Shown: positions 8,771 to 17,386 of the stretch, in pieces
How positions within the stretch are numbered: the first letter of the stretch is position 1
How the letters are laid out: each line of letters starts with the position of its first letter
Source of the DNA: DATCMA01 sp036563645
Lineage (GTDB): Bacteria > Actinomycetota > Actinomycetes > Mycobacteriales > Micromonosporaceae
NCBI GenBank assembly: GCA_036563645.1
Contig: DATCMA010000009.1
Span: forward strand, 9,258-73,257
Direction: 5' to 3'
Length of the DNA: 64,000 bases
Made by a program: the position numbers and the translations under genes
The notes under the pieces: generated by a model
What the model was told of the DNA's origin: nothing
Database searches by the model: none
The model's input: only the letters and a program-made list of their open reading frames with translations

Positions 8771-9689
8771 AGCGGATCCTCGGGTCCAACGCGGCGTACA
8801 GCAAGTCAACCACCAAATTCATCACCAGGTAGACCAGCACCAAAATGACGACGATCGACACAACGGTGGCGCCTTCCTTGGTGATGATCGCCCGGTACAC
8901 GTGGTGACCGATCCCGTTGACGTTGAAGATCCCCTCGGTGACGATGGCGCCTCCCATGAGCATGCCGAGGTCAGTGCCGAGATACGTCACCACGGGAATC
9001 AAGGAGTTCCGGAGCATGTGGACGCCGACGACCCGGCGCATCGGCAGTCCTTTCGCGATCGCCGTTCGTACGTAGTCGGCGCGGCGGTTCTCCGCGATGC
9101 TCGTGCGCGCGAGCCGGGCGATGTACGCCATGGAGACACTGCCCAGCACGAACCCGGGGACGATCAGCTCGCCGAGGGAGGGATTCCCCGAGACGGTGGG
9201 CTTGACGATCTGCCACTGCACGCCGAGCAGGTACTGCAGCACGAAGCCCGTGACGAAGGTCGGCAGGGCGATGAGGAAGAGGGTCGACACGAGGACGAGG
9301 TTGTCGAGGAAGCCATTGCGCCGCAGGCCGGTGAGGACGCCGGCGATGATGCCGATGACTCCCTCGATCGCCAGGGCCACCAGCGCGAGCTTGACGGTGT
9401 TGGGGTAGGCCTCGAGGAGGATGTCGGAGATCGGGCGTCCCCCGAGGGTCTGGCCGAAGTCCCCGTGGAGCAGGTTCTTCATGTAGAGGAGGTACTGGAT
9501 CCAGACCGGCTCGTCGAGGTGGTACTTCTCGGTCATCATCGCGATGTACGAGTCCGGGCAGCGCCGATCACCGCACTTGCCGGCGAAGGGATCCCCGGGG
9601 ACGGCCCAGACCAGGACGTAGATGAAGAACGTGGTGCCGATGAAGACGGGGATCAGTTGGAGTAGCCGTCTCAGCACATAGCGGCCCAT
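8763..9689 (-). CDS. Oligopeptide/dipeptide ABC transporter permease (OppB/DppB type)
   Basis: A 308-residue permease with the hallmark N-terminal helix LLQLIPVFIGTTFFIYVLVW and five further helices. The cytoplasmic EAA loop is TAIAKGLPMRRVVGVHMLRN. It pairs with the OppC-type subunit to make the peptide channel. The long periplasm-facing insert after the first helix contains two cysteines (CGDRRC). First of the four overlapping or closely spaced permease/ATPase genes, separated from the binding-protein gene by a strong stem-loop. Confidence 0.94.
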   Translation of the reverse strand: MGRYVLRRLLQLIPVFIGTTFFIYVLVWAVPGDPFAGKCGDRRCPDSYIAMMTEKYHLDEPVWIQYLLYMKNLLHGDFGQTLGGRPISDILLEAYPNTVKLALVALAIEGVIGIIAGVLTGLRRNGFLDNLVLVSTLFLIALPTFVTGFVLQYLLGVQWQIVKPTVSGNPSLGELIVPGFVLGSVSMAYIARLARTSIAENRRADYVRTAIAKGLPMRRVVGVHMLRNSLIPVVTYLGTDLGMLMGGAIVTEGIFNVNGIGHHVYRAIITKEGATVVSIVVILVLVYLVMNLVVDLLYAALDPRIRYE

Positions 9690-9766
9690 TGACCCTCCAG
9701 ACGCGGAACGCCCGATGGGGCTTGCTGGCGACGGTGGAGCGGGCGGACTCCCCCGTCACGGACAGG

Positions 9767-9805
9767 CTCAGGTCCGGCCCACCCGGGAGGTGGGCCGGAC
9801 CTGAG
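9767..9805 (-). terminator. Perfect 17-bp stem-loop between binding-protein and permease genes
   Basis: Bases 9767-9783 pair without mismatch with 9789-9805 around a five-base loop. It sits ten bases past the binding-protein stop on the transcribed strand and has no T-tract. Such intercistronic hairpins commonly stabilise the upstream message or terminate part of the transcripts. The result is more binding protein than permease. Confidence 0.75.
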
Positions 9806-9814
9806 GACGGTCAG

Positions 9815-11452
9815 CTACTTGAGTTCGACCGAGGACAGGTCGATGACACCGACGTGGGTGGTCCGGACGTTCTTCAACCGCTCGGAGTACCCCGACTGCT
9901 GGTTGACCGTGACGATCGGGATCGAGGGAACGTCCTGGTCAATCAGCTTCAAGGCCTCGGCGAACTTCGCGTGTGCGGTCTGGATGTCCGGCGCGGAGAC
10001 GCCCTCCTTGTAGAGCCGGTCGACCTCCTTGTTGCTGTAGAGGCCGTCGTTGGAGGAGCCACCGGTGGTGTACAGCGGACCGATCCAGTTCTCGACGTCC
10101 GGGTAGTCCTGCTGCCAACCCGCCCGGTACGGACCGTTCATCTTGTGGGCGTTGATCTGCTGGCGGAACACCGCGAAGGTCGGCACGCCCTCCGCCCGCG
10201 CGTCGATACCGAGGACGTTCTTGACGCTCTGCGCGACGGCCTCCATCCACTCCTTGTGGCTGGCGTCGGCGTTGTAGTAGAAGACCAGCTCACCCTTGAA
10301 GCCACCGGCCTTCTCCAACAGCCGGCGCGCCTCCTCCGGGTCGTACCGGCACACCGTGCAGTTGCCCGCCTGGTCCCCTGGGGTGAGCGGGTTGGCCCAG
10401 CTCGTCGACGGCTGCCGAGACCCGAAGAAGATCTTCTCGGCGATCGCTTGCCGGTCAATCGCGAGGGAAATCGCCTTGCGGAGATCCGGGTTCTGGAACC
10501 GCTTGTCGTACAGCGGGAAGGCGATGAGCTGCGTCACCGGGATCGGCACGTTCAGCGCCCGGTCCCCGAGGTCGGACTTCCACTTGTCGCCAGCGAGCGC
10601 CGAGACCGGGATCTGCTGGAGGAAGTCGAGGTTGCCCGCCAGCAGGTCGTTGTAGGCCGCCGTGTTGTCCTGGTAGAGCTTGACCGTGATGTCCTTGATC
10701 TTGACCTTGTCGTCGAGGGTGTACTCGTCGAAGCGCGTCAGCTTGATCTCGACGTTGTCCTGCCAGGACACGAACTTGACCGGCCCGTTCCCGATCGGCT
10801 TGCGCCCGAACTCGTCCGGATCCATCGTGAAGAAGACGTCCGGCATCGGGTAGAAGGCGCTGTAGCCGAGCATGGTCGGGAAGATCGAGAACGGCGCGCT
10901 GAGCGTCACAGTGAAGGTGTAGTCGTCGACCACCTTCAGCCCGGACATCTCCTTGGCCTTCGGCTCAGGCGCCTTCTTGGGGCCATCCGGGCCGTCCGGG
11001 TCCTCCGGGTGGACGTCAGCGAAGCCCTCGATCCGGCTGAAGAAGCTGGCGTTCTGCGCACCGTTCGGCGCGTACGCAGCCCAGTTCCACGCGTCGACGA
11101 AGTTCTTCGCCTTGACCTCGGTGCCGTCGTGGAACTTCGTCCCCTTCTTGATCTTGATCGTATATGTCTTCGAGTCGGTCGTCTCGATCGACTCGGCAAC
11201 CGCGTTCACCGGGCTGCCGTCCTCGTTGCGGTACGTGACGAGGCCGGTCCACAAGAAGTCGATGATGTTGCCACCACCCGTCTCGGTGGTGTTCGCGGGC
11301 ACGAGGGGGTTCTCGGGCTGGACGCCATCGATGGTGATCGCACCGTTTGCGGTGTCGCCGCCAGAGTCGTCACCCCCACCGCCACAGCCGGCCACCGCCA
11401 GCATGACCACGGTCGCACTGACCGTTAATCTCAACGGGAAATGCCCGCGCAT
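9815..11452 (-). CDS. Oligopeptide/dipeptide ABC transporter substrate-binding lipoprotein
   Basis: A 545-residue SBP family 5 protein that captures peptides outside the membrane. A signal peptide ends in the lipobox LAVAGC near residue 23, followed by a glycine/aspartate-rich linker. Family motifs include the SIETTDSKTYTIKI region, FHDGTEVKAKNFVDAWN and the late RAGWQQDYPD loop. It starts at ATG 11452, with GGGAGG eight bases upstream. It is the first gene of the operon. The 200-base region upstream (11453-11653) should hold its promoter. Confidence 0.95.
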   Translation of the reverse strand: MRGHFPLRLTVSATVVMLAVAGCGGGGDDSGGDTANGAITIDGVQPENPLVPANTTETGGGNIIDFLWTGLVTYRNEDGSPVNAVAESIETTDSKTYTIKIKKGTKFHDGTEVKAKNFVDAWNWAAYAPNGAQNASFFSRIEGFADVHPEDPDGPDGPKKAPEPKAKEMSGLKVVDDYTFTVTLSAPFSIFPTMLGYSAFYPMPDVFFTMDPDEFGRKPIGNGPVKFVSWQDNVEIKLTRFDEYTLDDKVKIKDITVKLYQDNTAAYNDLLAGNLDFLQQIPVSALAGDKWKSDLGDRALNVPIPVTQLIAFPLYDKRFQNPDLRKAISLAIDRQAIAEKIFFGSRQPSTSWANPLTPGDQAGNCTVCRYDPEEARRLLEKAGGFKGELVFYYNADASHKEWMEAVAQSVKNVLGIDARAEGVPTFAVFRQQINAHKMNGPYRAGWQQDYPDVENWIGPLYTTGGSSNDGLYSNKEVDRLYKEGVSAPDIQTAHAKFAEALKLIDQDVPSIPIVTVNQQSGYSERLKNVRTTHVGVIDLSSVELK

Positions 11453-11653
11453 AAGTAGAGCCTCCCTAGGGCGTCACAGGCCAAGATGACTGTCACTGTG
11501 ACACCCATGAGCGAAAGCGGGAAGGCTCGTTATCAAGCCGATACGGTGAAACGCCTCTCAGCTCTCTCTATATCGAGGAACGCCGCTTAGCGTCGACTGT
11601 CCGTCGATCGTCTGAATGCGACACGCCATCATCCATGCGACGAATGTCGATTG

Positions 11654-12358
11654 CTAGACCAACCGGCGGTCGGCAGCCCAGCGGGACAACTCGTATCGGT
11701 TCGACATCTGCAGCTTTCGCAGCACGTTCGAGACGTGCGTCTCCACCGTCTTAATGGAGATGTAGAGCTCTTTCGCGATCTCCTTGTAGGCGTATCCCCG
11801 CGCCAGCAGACGCAACACCTCGCGCTCACGGTTGGTGAGCTGGTCGAGCTCCGGATCCACCACCGGGGTATCCGGGCGCGCGGCGAAGGCGTCGAGCACG
11901 AACCCCGCCAACCGCGGGCTGAAGACCGCGTCCCCATCCGCGACCCGACGGATCGCCGTGACGAGTTCCTGCGGCGAGATCGTCTTTGTCACGTATCCGC
12001 GCGCTCCCGCGCGGATGATGTCGATGACGTCCTCCGCCGCGTCGGAGACGGACAGCGCCAAGAAGCGAACCGGCTGCGCCCCCGAGGGTCGTCCCTTCCG
12101 CAACACCGCGTCCAGGACGGCCCGGCCACCGCCGTCGGGCATGTGCACGTCGAGGAGAACGACGTCCGGCGCGGTCGCGGTGATCCCCGCTACGGCCTCG
12201 GCCACCGTCCCCGCCTCCCCGACGACGTCGACGTACCCGCCCAACTCAGCGCGGACGCCAGCCCGAAACATCGCGTGATCGTCGACCAGGAAGACGCGGA
12301 GCCGCCGCTCCTCGCCGCCCTCCGGCGCACCGGCGGCCGTGGTCAGATCCTCAGTCAT
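11654..12358 (-). CDS. LuxR/NarL-family response regulator (LiaR-like)
   Basis: A 234-residue two-component response regulator. The receiver has the acidic pair DD at residues 26-27, the phospho-acceptor Asp in LLDVHMP at about residue 70, and Lys in YVTKTIS. The C-terminal LuxR-type helix-turn-helix runs from LTNREREVLRLLARG to VETHVSNVLRKL. It sits two bases after the sensor kinase gene. With the divergent PspC/LiaF-like gene this resembles an envelope-stress (LiaFSR-type) circuit. Target promoters are not identifiable from the window. Confidence 0.93.
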   Translation of the reverse strand: MTEDLTTAAGAPEGGEERRLRVFLVDDHAMFRAGVRAELGGYVDVVGEAGTVAEAVAGITATAPDVVLLDVHMPDGGGRAVLDAVLRKGRPSGAQPVRFLALSVSDAAEDVIDIIRAGARGYVTKTISPQELVTAIRRVADGDAVFSPRLAGFVLDAFAARPDTPVVDPELDQLTNREREVLRLLARGYAYKEIAKELYISIKTVETHVSNVLRKLQMSNRYELSRWAADRRLV

Positions 12359-12360
12359 CG

Positions 12361-13626
12361 CTAGCTGTCCTTTCCCGTGCTCGACGCGGCCCGCGACAGC
12401 GGCAAGATGAGCCGAACCTCCGTGCCCTCACCCGGGGCGCTGCGGATCTCCGCCCGCCCTCCGTGCCGCTGCATACGGCCGATGATCGAGCCGCGCACCC
12501 CGTGCCGCTGCTCTCCCACCGTCGCCAAGTCGAAGCCGACGCCCCGATCGCGGACGAAGACGCTGAGCTGCTCCGGCTCCGCCTCCGCGTAGAGCGACAC
12601 CGTCTCCACACCGGCGTGGCGAGCCGCGTTGACCAGCGCCTCGCGGGCCGCCGCCACCAGCGCCGCCACCCGCTCATCAGTGTCGCTGTCGCCCACGATC
12701 ACCGTCTCCACGGTGATGGCGTAGGTGTCCTCAATCTCAGCCGCCACCTGCTCCAGCGCCGCGGCGAACCGTTCCGTCGGCGAGGCGACCGGCTTGTACA
12801 GCCAGTTCCGCAGCGACCGCTCCTGCCCGCGGGCGAGCCGCTGCACCATCTTGACGTTGTCGGCGTTGCGCTGGATGAGCGCCAGGGTGTGCAGCACCTG
12901 GTCGTGCACCATGGCGGCGAGTTCGGCCCGCTCCTGCTCCCGGATGCGCGCCTCGCGTTCCGCGCGCAGCTGGTTGTACGTGCGCCACAGCACCGGCGCG
13001 GCGACCACCCCGACCCCGATCAATCCGACCAGCGCGAAGAGCACGCCGGTGACGACGACCTCGGGGTCCTCCAGCGGCGCGTACACCGCAACCACCCCGA
13101 TGGCGCCGACGGCGACCAGCACCCCACCACCGATGAAGCGCAGCAGGAACGCCCGGCGTCCGGTCTCGTCGAGGACGACGGCGAGCCACGGCATCCGCAG
13201 GAACATGGCGCCCCAGCGCTGCCGCTGCTCCGGCGCGGACTGGTGCCAGATGATGCCCGCGCCGACCGCGATGATCGCTACCAGCCAGCCGGCGGTGGCG
13301 GTCACCCCCGACGAGCCGAACAGCAAGACCTGCATGAGCAGCACGCCGAGCCCGATGGCGATGAACGACAGCAGCTGCCCCACATCGCGGCGCGGTGGCG
13401 GCTCGGCGGTGGCGGGCTCCGGCGGCACGACCGCCCAGAACGCGGCGTAGAGGAGCACCCCGAACCCCTGCAGGGTGCTCAGGACGACGAAAGCGATCCG
13501 GAGCCGTACCGCCGAGACACCGAGGTGCTGGGCGATCCCGGCCGCGACACCGGCGACCACGCGCTGGTTGCGCGCACGGTACAAGCGGGGTGGCTGCCGG
13601 GACGGTTGCATCGCTGCGCTACTCAC
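12361..13626 (-). CDS. PspC-domain sensor histidine kinase (LiaS/DesK-like)
   Basis: A 421-residue membrane sensor kinase. An N-terminal PspC domain (residues about 10-70, RLYRARNQRVVAGVAAGIA then a helix) precedes four or five further hydrophobic helices up to residue about 212. The HisKA_3-type phosphorylation site is AAMVHDQVLHTL, with His241. The ATPase has the N box NAARHAG and the G boxes DRGVGFD and GVRGSIIGR. It signals to the regulator encoded next. The start is 13626 or the in-frame ATG 13611. The PspC-kinase fusion suggests it senses membrane stress; the stimulus is inferred. Confidence 0.93.
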   Translation of the reverse strand: MSSAAMQPSRQPPRLYRARNQRVVAGVAAGIAQHLGVSAVRLRIAFVVLSTLQGFGVLLYAAFWAVVPPEPATAEPPPRRDVGQLLSFIAIGLGVLLMQVLLFGSSGVTATAGWLVAIIAVGAGIIWHQSAPEQRQRWGAMFLRMPWLAVVLDETGRRAFLLRFIGGGVLVAVGAIGVVAVYAPLEDPEVVVTGVLFALVGLIGVGVVAAPVLWRTYNQLRAEREARIREQERAELAAMVHDQVLHTLALIQRNADNVKMVQRLARGQERSLRNWLYKPVASPTERFAAALEQVAAEIEDTYAITVETVIVGDSDTDERVAALVAAAREALVNAARHAGVETVSLYAEAEPEQLSVFVRDRGVGFDLATVGEQRHGVRGSIIGRMQRHGGRAEIRSAPGEGTEVRLILPLSRAASSTGKDS

Positions 13627-13811
13627 TCCTATGGATCTGCGGTAGGCCGACTCCGACCGACGCAGGCGGGTCCGGTGACTCGATCGTCACATGCCCCTAC
13701 CCGTAGCGACTACACGGGCGATTCCCGGAGGCGAGTCACCCGGATAGCGGTAGGGACATCTCAGGGTGCGTTCAGGGTCGTCGCCGGAGGTTATCGGGCA
13801 CGGGCGCGCGG

Positions 13812-15623
13812 ATGATCGGGAGTATGACCGACGATGCCGCTCAGCCCCGTGCCATGGGCCAGCCAGCGGACGACGACACACCCGATTCCGCTCCGCGTAT
13901 CGACGCGAATGCCGCCGACAGCGCGGCTCGCGCAGCCGAGGGTACGGCCGAGGCACAACCGACCGCGCCGCTGCCCGACTCCGGGGTCGGCGACGCACCG
14001 GCAGCGTCGCCGTCAGCCGCCGACGATCCGTCGACCACTGCCTACCCTCACCCGGGATCCACCGGATCGACGACGGGCGTGTCGGCCGAGGCCACGGAGG
14101 CGACCGCGACGTCCGCCGACGCTCCGCGCACGGAGACCGGTTCACCGCAGGGCACGGCGACTCAGGCCGGCCCGACGCCGGGTGCTGAGCCACCCCCGTG
14201 GAGCGCGCCGCCCCCACCGCCGTCGTTCGGCTCCGCGTTCACCCACCGCTATGGGCTCGTCCGCCCATTCCACGGCCGATACTTCGCGGGCGTGTGCGCC
14301 GCCATCGGGCAGGCGACCAACACGGATCCCGTGCTGTGGCGGGTCCTGCTGGCCGTCCTGAGCTTCGCGGGCGGGATCGGCATCCTGATCTACCTCGCCG
14401 CGTGGCTCATCATTCCCAGCGAAGGCGACACCGCGTCACCGATCGAGTCGATGCTCGGCCGGGGTGACTCCAGCATGTCCCCGGCGCTGGTCATCATCCT
14501 CAGCCTGCTGGTCGCGGTTCTATTCGCCTTTATCGTGACCGACAAATTCCGGGCCATGGTCCTGGGCGCAGCGATCGTGATCGGGGGCGCGCTGCTGCTC
14601 AACCGCAGCAGCACGGGTCGCGCGCAGGCCATGGCGCCGCCGCCCACGGGGCACTGGCCGAGCGGATCAGGCCCGGCGCAGGCCGGCGCGACCGCCGCGG
14701 CGCAGGCCACTCCCCCCTACGGGGGGTATGCCCGCGGCCGGTGGATCGCCACGCCGAGCGGCTATAGCCGCGAAGAGGTCCCTCTGTCCCCTCCGCCGCC
14801 GCAGCAGCAGCACCACGCCCACGAGGCGCCCTCATTCGGGTATCCCGGAGCGACCGCCGGGTTCCCGCCGCAGGGATACGCGCCAGGCTGGCGACCCGCC
14901 GGCGGCGCGCCACCCCCGCCGCCCTATCGGCCGCCGTTCGCACCGCACGGCCCGTACGCTCAGCAGCCACCACCACCGCCACCGGTCGCTCCGCCGCGAC
15001 CCGCGCCCCCGCCACGGGAGCGGTCCCGGCTCGGGACAGTGACCTTATCGATGATCTTCATCATCCTCGGCGTGGTGGCGATGTTCGATCTCACCACTCC
15101 GATATCGGTGTCGGCGTCGGCGTACTTCGCCGCGGCGCTGGTGACCATCGGAGCCGGGTTGATCATCGGGGCGTGGTTTGGCCGGGCGCGGTGGCTCATC
15201 GCACTCGGCCTCGCCACCGCCATCGCCCTCGGCATCACCACCCTCGCCGAGCGGTACAGCGGGTACGCGCAGGCCGCCGACGTGAGCTGGCGCCCCACCA
15301 GCTATGAGGAAATCTCGGACCGGTACGTGCTCCGCGTGGGCGACGCGCTCCTCGACCTCACCGCGGTCGACTTCACCGGTCGGGACGCCAAGATCTCCGC
15401 TCGGGTGGAGTTCGGTGACCTTCACGTCATCGTTCCGCCCGAAGTGGATGTCGAGGCGAGGGTTTTCGTCGATGTAGGCGACGCGCAGGTTTTCGGCACC
15501 TCCTGGAGCGGGATTGGACTGCCGGCACGCACCATCACCGACCTCGGCGACGACGGCCGAGGCGGGGGAACGCTTCGCCTGAATCTGCACGTGAGCGTCG
15601 GCAGTGTGGAGGTATACCGATGA
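13812..15623 (+). CDS. PspC-domain membrane protein with LiaF-like C-terminal domain
   Basis: A 603-residue membrane protein with a modular layout. A disordered Ala/Thr/Pro-rich N-terminus (1 to about 135) is followed by a PspC domain (about 140-200, FHGRYFAGVCAAIG then a helix), more helices, a long proline/glutamine-rich linker (about 275-405), four helices, and a C-terminal beta-rich domain of the LiaF/toastrack type (VEFGDLHVIVPP, VDVGDAQVFG). It is divergent from the PspC sensor kinase. By family knowledge it may act as a partner or brake of that kinase. The start is ATG 13812 or ATG 13824 (MTDDAAQ); neither has an ideal ribosome site. Confidence 0.88.
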   Translation: MIGSMTDDAAQPRAMGQPADDDTPDSAPRIDANAADSAARAAEGTAEAQPTAPLPDSGVGDAPAASPSAADDPSTTAYPHPGSTGSTTGVSAEATEATATSADAPRTETGSPQGTATQAGPTPGAEPPPWSAPPPPPSFGSAFTHRYGLVRPFHGRYFAGVCAAIGQATNTDPVLWRVLLAVLSFAGGIGILIYLAAWLIIPSEGDTASPIESMLGRGDSSMSPALVIILSLLVAVLFAFIVTDKFRAMVLGAAIVIGGALLLNRSSTGRAQAMAPPPTGHWPSGSGPAQAGATAAAQATPPYGGYARGRWIATPSGYSREEVPLSPPPPQQQHHAHEAPSFGYPGATAGFPPQGYAPGWRPAGGAPPPPPYRPPFAPHGPYAQQPPPPPPVAPPRPAPPPRERSRLGTVTLSMIFIILGVVAMFDLTTPISVSASAYFAAALVTIGAGLIIGAWFGRARWLIALGLATAIALGITTLAERYSGYAQAADVSWRPTSYEEISDRYVLRVGDALLDLTAVDFTGRDAKISARVEFGDLHVIVPPEVDVEARVFVDVGDAQVFGTSWSGIGLPARTITDLGDDGRGGGTLRLNLHVSVGSVEVYR

Positions 15624-15922
15624 AGCGGCACCGCACCGATGGAGTCTCGCTCGCCTTCGGCGTGATATTCCTCGCCATCGCCGCCTGGTGGGGGCTCTCC
15701 CAGGTCTTCAATCTGGCGATCCTCCCCGTCGGCTGGATCGCGGCCGCGACGCTGATCCTCCTGGGGCTGTTCGGTCTAGTCGGCGCCCTGCGCGCCGACC
15801 GTTCCCCGCAGCCCACCGACCCCGCCGCCCCCGCCTCCGGCAACCGGGATCCCGGCCCGTCCGGGCCCACTCCGGGAGGCCCTGATCAGCCCACGACAAA
15901 GATCCCCCCAGTCACGCAGTGA
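15620..15922 (+). CDS. Small two-helix membrane protein
   Basis: A 100-residue protein with two hydrophobic helices (VSLAFGVIFLAIAAWWGL and IAAATLILLGLFGLVGAL) and a Pro/Gly-rich hydrophilic tail. Its ATG overlaps the stop of the PspC/LiaF-like gene (ATGA), so it is co-translated with it and probably belongs to the same envelope-stress unit. I do not recognise a named family; similar small proteins follow PspC genes in other actinomycetes. Confidence 0.8.
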   Translation: MKRHRTDGVSLAFGVIFLAIAAWWGLSQVFNLAILPVGWIAAATLILLGLFGLVGALRADRSPQPTDPAAPASGNRDPGPSGPTPGGPDQPTTKIPPVTQ

Positions 15923-16063
15923 GCTCCCTCAGATCGCCCGCGCTGTGTTCCCCGCCGGGGGCGCCTATGCTGGCCGATGGAGTTTCGGCTTCCCAGCCGG
16001 TTCACGTGCCGCACGCGGCACGGTCCGTTGCCGTTCCTATCCACCGCGAGGAGCTCGTACGAG

Positions 16064-17314
16064 ATGACCCAGTCCTCCGTCGTGCCCACGGCTGGCAGCC
16101 GCCCGGTTCGCCTCGGCACCCGCGCCGCCCGCGTCCTCACGAGCGAGTTGGCCCGGCGTAACGGAGCCACGAGCGCGCTGCTGGTGGGGGTAGACGCCCG
16201 TTCGGCCGTCCTCGCCGCGGCGATCGACGCGCTCCTTCCCGACGACCGGCTGACGGTCATCCCGGCGGCGGGCACGCCCGCGTCCGCGCTGCGCGACCAC
16301 ATCACCGGACAGGGCCCCTGGGTCACCGAACGAGTCCGCGTCGCGGACACGGTGGACGAAGTCGACCCCGCCGACGTGATCATCGTCGGCGAGCCGCTGA
16401 CCGGCACCGCAGACGACGCGCGGGCCACCATCGACGGGTTGACCAAGCACCTCGCCGACGGAGGTGTCCTCACCGTCGCTACCCCGACGCTGCCCGGCGC
16501 GACCGCCGGTGCCGCCGCGGAGCTGGAGCGCCAGGGAGCGCTCTTCGGCGTCGGCACCGACCTCGTCCTGCTCCACAACCCGCCGGTTCGGGTGTATCGG
16601 CTGCGGTTCACCCCGGCGGACACCGCCACCGCGGAGCTCCTGAGCCCCAGTTACCGCACGTCGAGCGTGCCCCTGACGCGGCGCATGCACATCGACTCCA
16701 ACGGGGTGGCGGCCGCCGGCATCGCCCTGGGACTCGCCGCCCTGACCCGGGTCACCCGCCCCCGGTCCACGCTGTGGCTGGTCCCGGCGCTCGCCGCCGT
16801 CCCGGTGGCGGCGTTCTTCCGCGACCCGGAGCGCGAGATCCCCACCGACCCCTCGGCGGTGGTCGCCGCCAGCGACGGTCGGGTGCTGTCGGTCGAGCGA
16901 CTCCGCGATCAGCGCTTCGGAGATCAGGAGTTCCTCCGCATCGCGGTCTTCCTGTCGGTGTTCGACGTGCACGTCAACCGGGCGCCCGTCGCCGGCAAGG
17001 TGGTCGACTACTTCGTCGAGGACGGCGGCTACGCGGCGGCGATGAAGCCCGAAGCGGAACACAACGTCTCCGCCTACACCGTGCTCGACACGGTCCACGG
17101 CACCGTCGTGGTCGCCCAGCGGACTGGGCTGATCGCCCGGCGGATCGTGCACCGCGCGCCCGTGGGCACGCTGCTGGCCCGAGGCGAGCGATTCGGTTTG
17201 ATCCGCTTCGGCTCCCGCACCGACGTCTACCTGCCCGCCGAGGCGGCGGAACCGCTCGTGGTCCCCGGTGATCGGGTCCGCGGCGGTTCCTCCGTCGTGG
17301 CGCGGTGGCACTGA
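16064..17314 (+). CDS. psd: Phosphatidylserine decarboxylase with an extra N-terminal Rossmann-like domain
   Basis: It makes phosphatidylethanolamine from phosphatidylserine at the membrane, using a pyruvoyl group formed by self-cleavage. The C-terminal half (from about residue 205) is a normal Psd: a hydrophobic segment, FFRDPERE, ASDGRVLSVE, FLSVFDVHVNRAP, and the self-cleavage motif IRFGSR with its Gly-Ser. The first about 185 residues are unusual for Psd. They look like a Rossmann or methyltransferase-like fold (ALLVGVDARSAVLAAAID, ADVIIVGEPL, LADGGVLTVATP). Start ATG 16064 has GAGGAG upstream. It is convergent with the synthase gene that supplies its substrate. Confidence 0.92.
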   Translation: MTQSSVVPTAGSRPVRLGTRAARVLTSELARRNGATSALLVGVDARSAVLAAAIDALLPDDRLTVIPAAGTPASALRDHITGQGPWVTERVRVADTVDEVDPADVIIVGEPLTGTADDARATIDGLTKHLADGGVLTVATPTLPGATAGAAAELERQGALFGVGTDLVLLHNPPVRVYRLRFTPADTATAELLSPSYRTSSVPLTRRMHIDSNGVAAAGIALGLAALTRVTRPRSTLWLVPALAAVPVAAFFRDPEREIPTDPSAVVAASDGRVLSVERLRDQRFGDQEFLRIAVFLSVFDVHVNRAPVAGKVVDYFVEDGGYAAAMKPEAEHNVSAYTVLDTVHGTVVVAQRTGLIARRIVHRAPVGTLLARGERFGLIRFGSRTDVYLPAEAAEPLVVPGDRVRGGSSVVARWH

Positions 17315-17365
17315 CGGGCGAGACGAACGGAGGCCCGCCGGGCCGGCCAGCGCCGCCCGCTCACC

Positions 17366-17383
17366 CGTGCCGTCTCCGGCACG
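17366..17383. terminator. Short hairpin between convergent psd and pssA
   Basis: CGTGCCG (17366-17372) pairs with CGGCACG (17377-17383) around a four-base TCTC loop in the 72-base convergent gap. It is a plausible bidirectional terminator without a T-tract. Confidence 0.45.
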
Positions 17384-17386
17384 CGC

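Noticed and set aside
6998..8848. A 616-codon plus-strand frame over the peptide-transporter ATPase and permease genes.
   Set aside because: It overlaps two clear ABC genes and has a composition typical of antisense frames (His/Arg/Asp-rich).
9689..11428. A 579-codon plus-strand frame opposite the peptide-binding lipoprotein.
   Set aside because: Antisense shadow; the real gene has a lipobox and family motifs.
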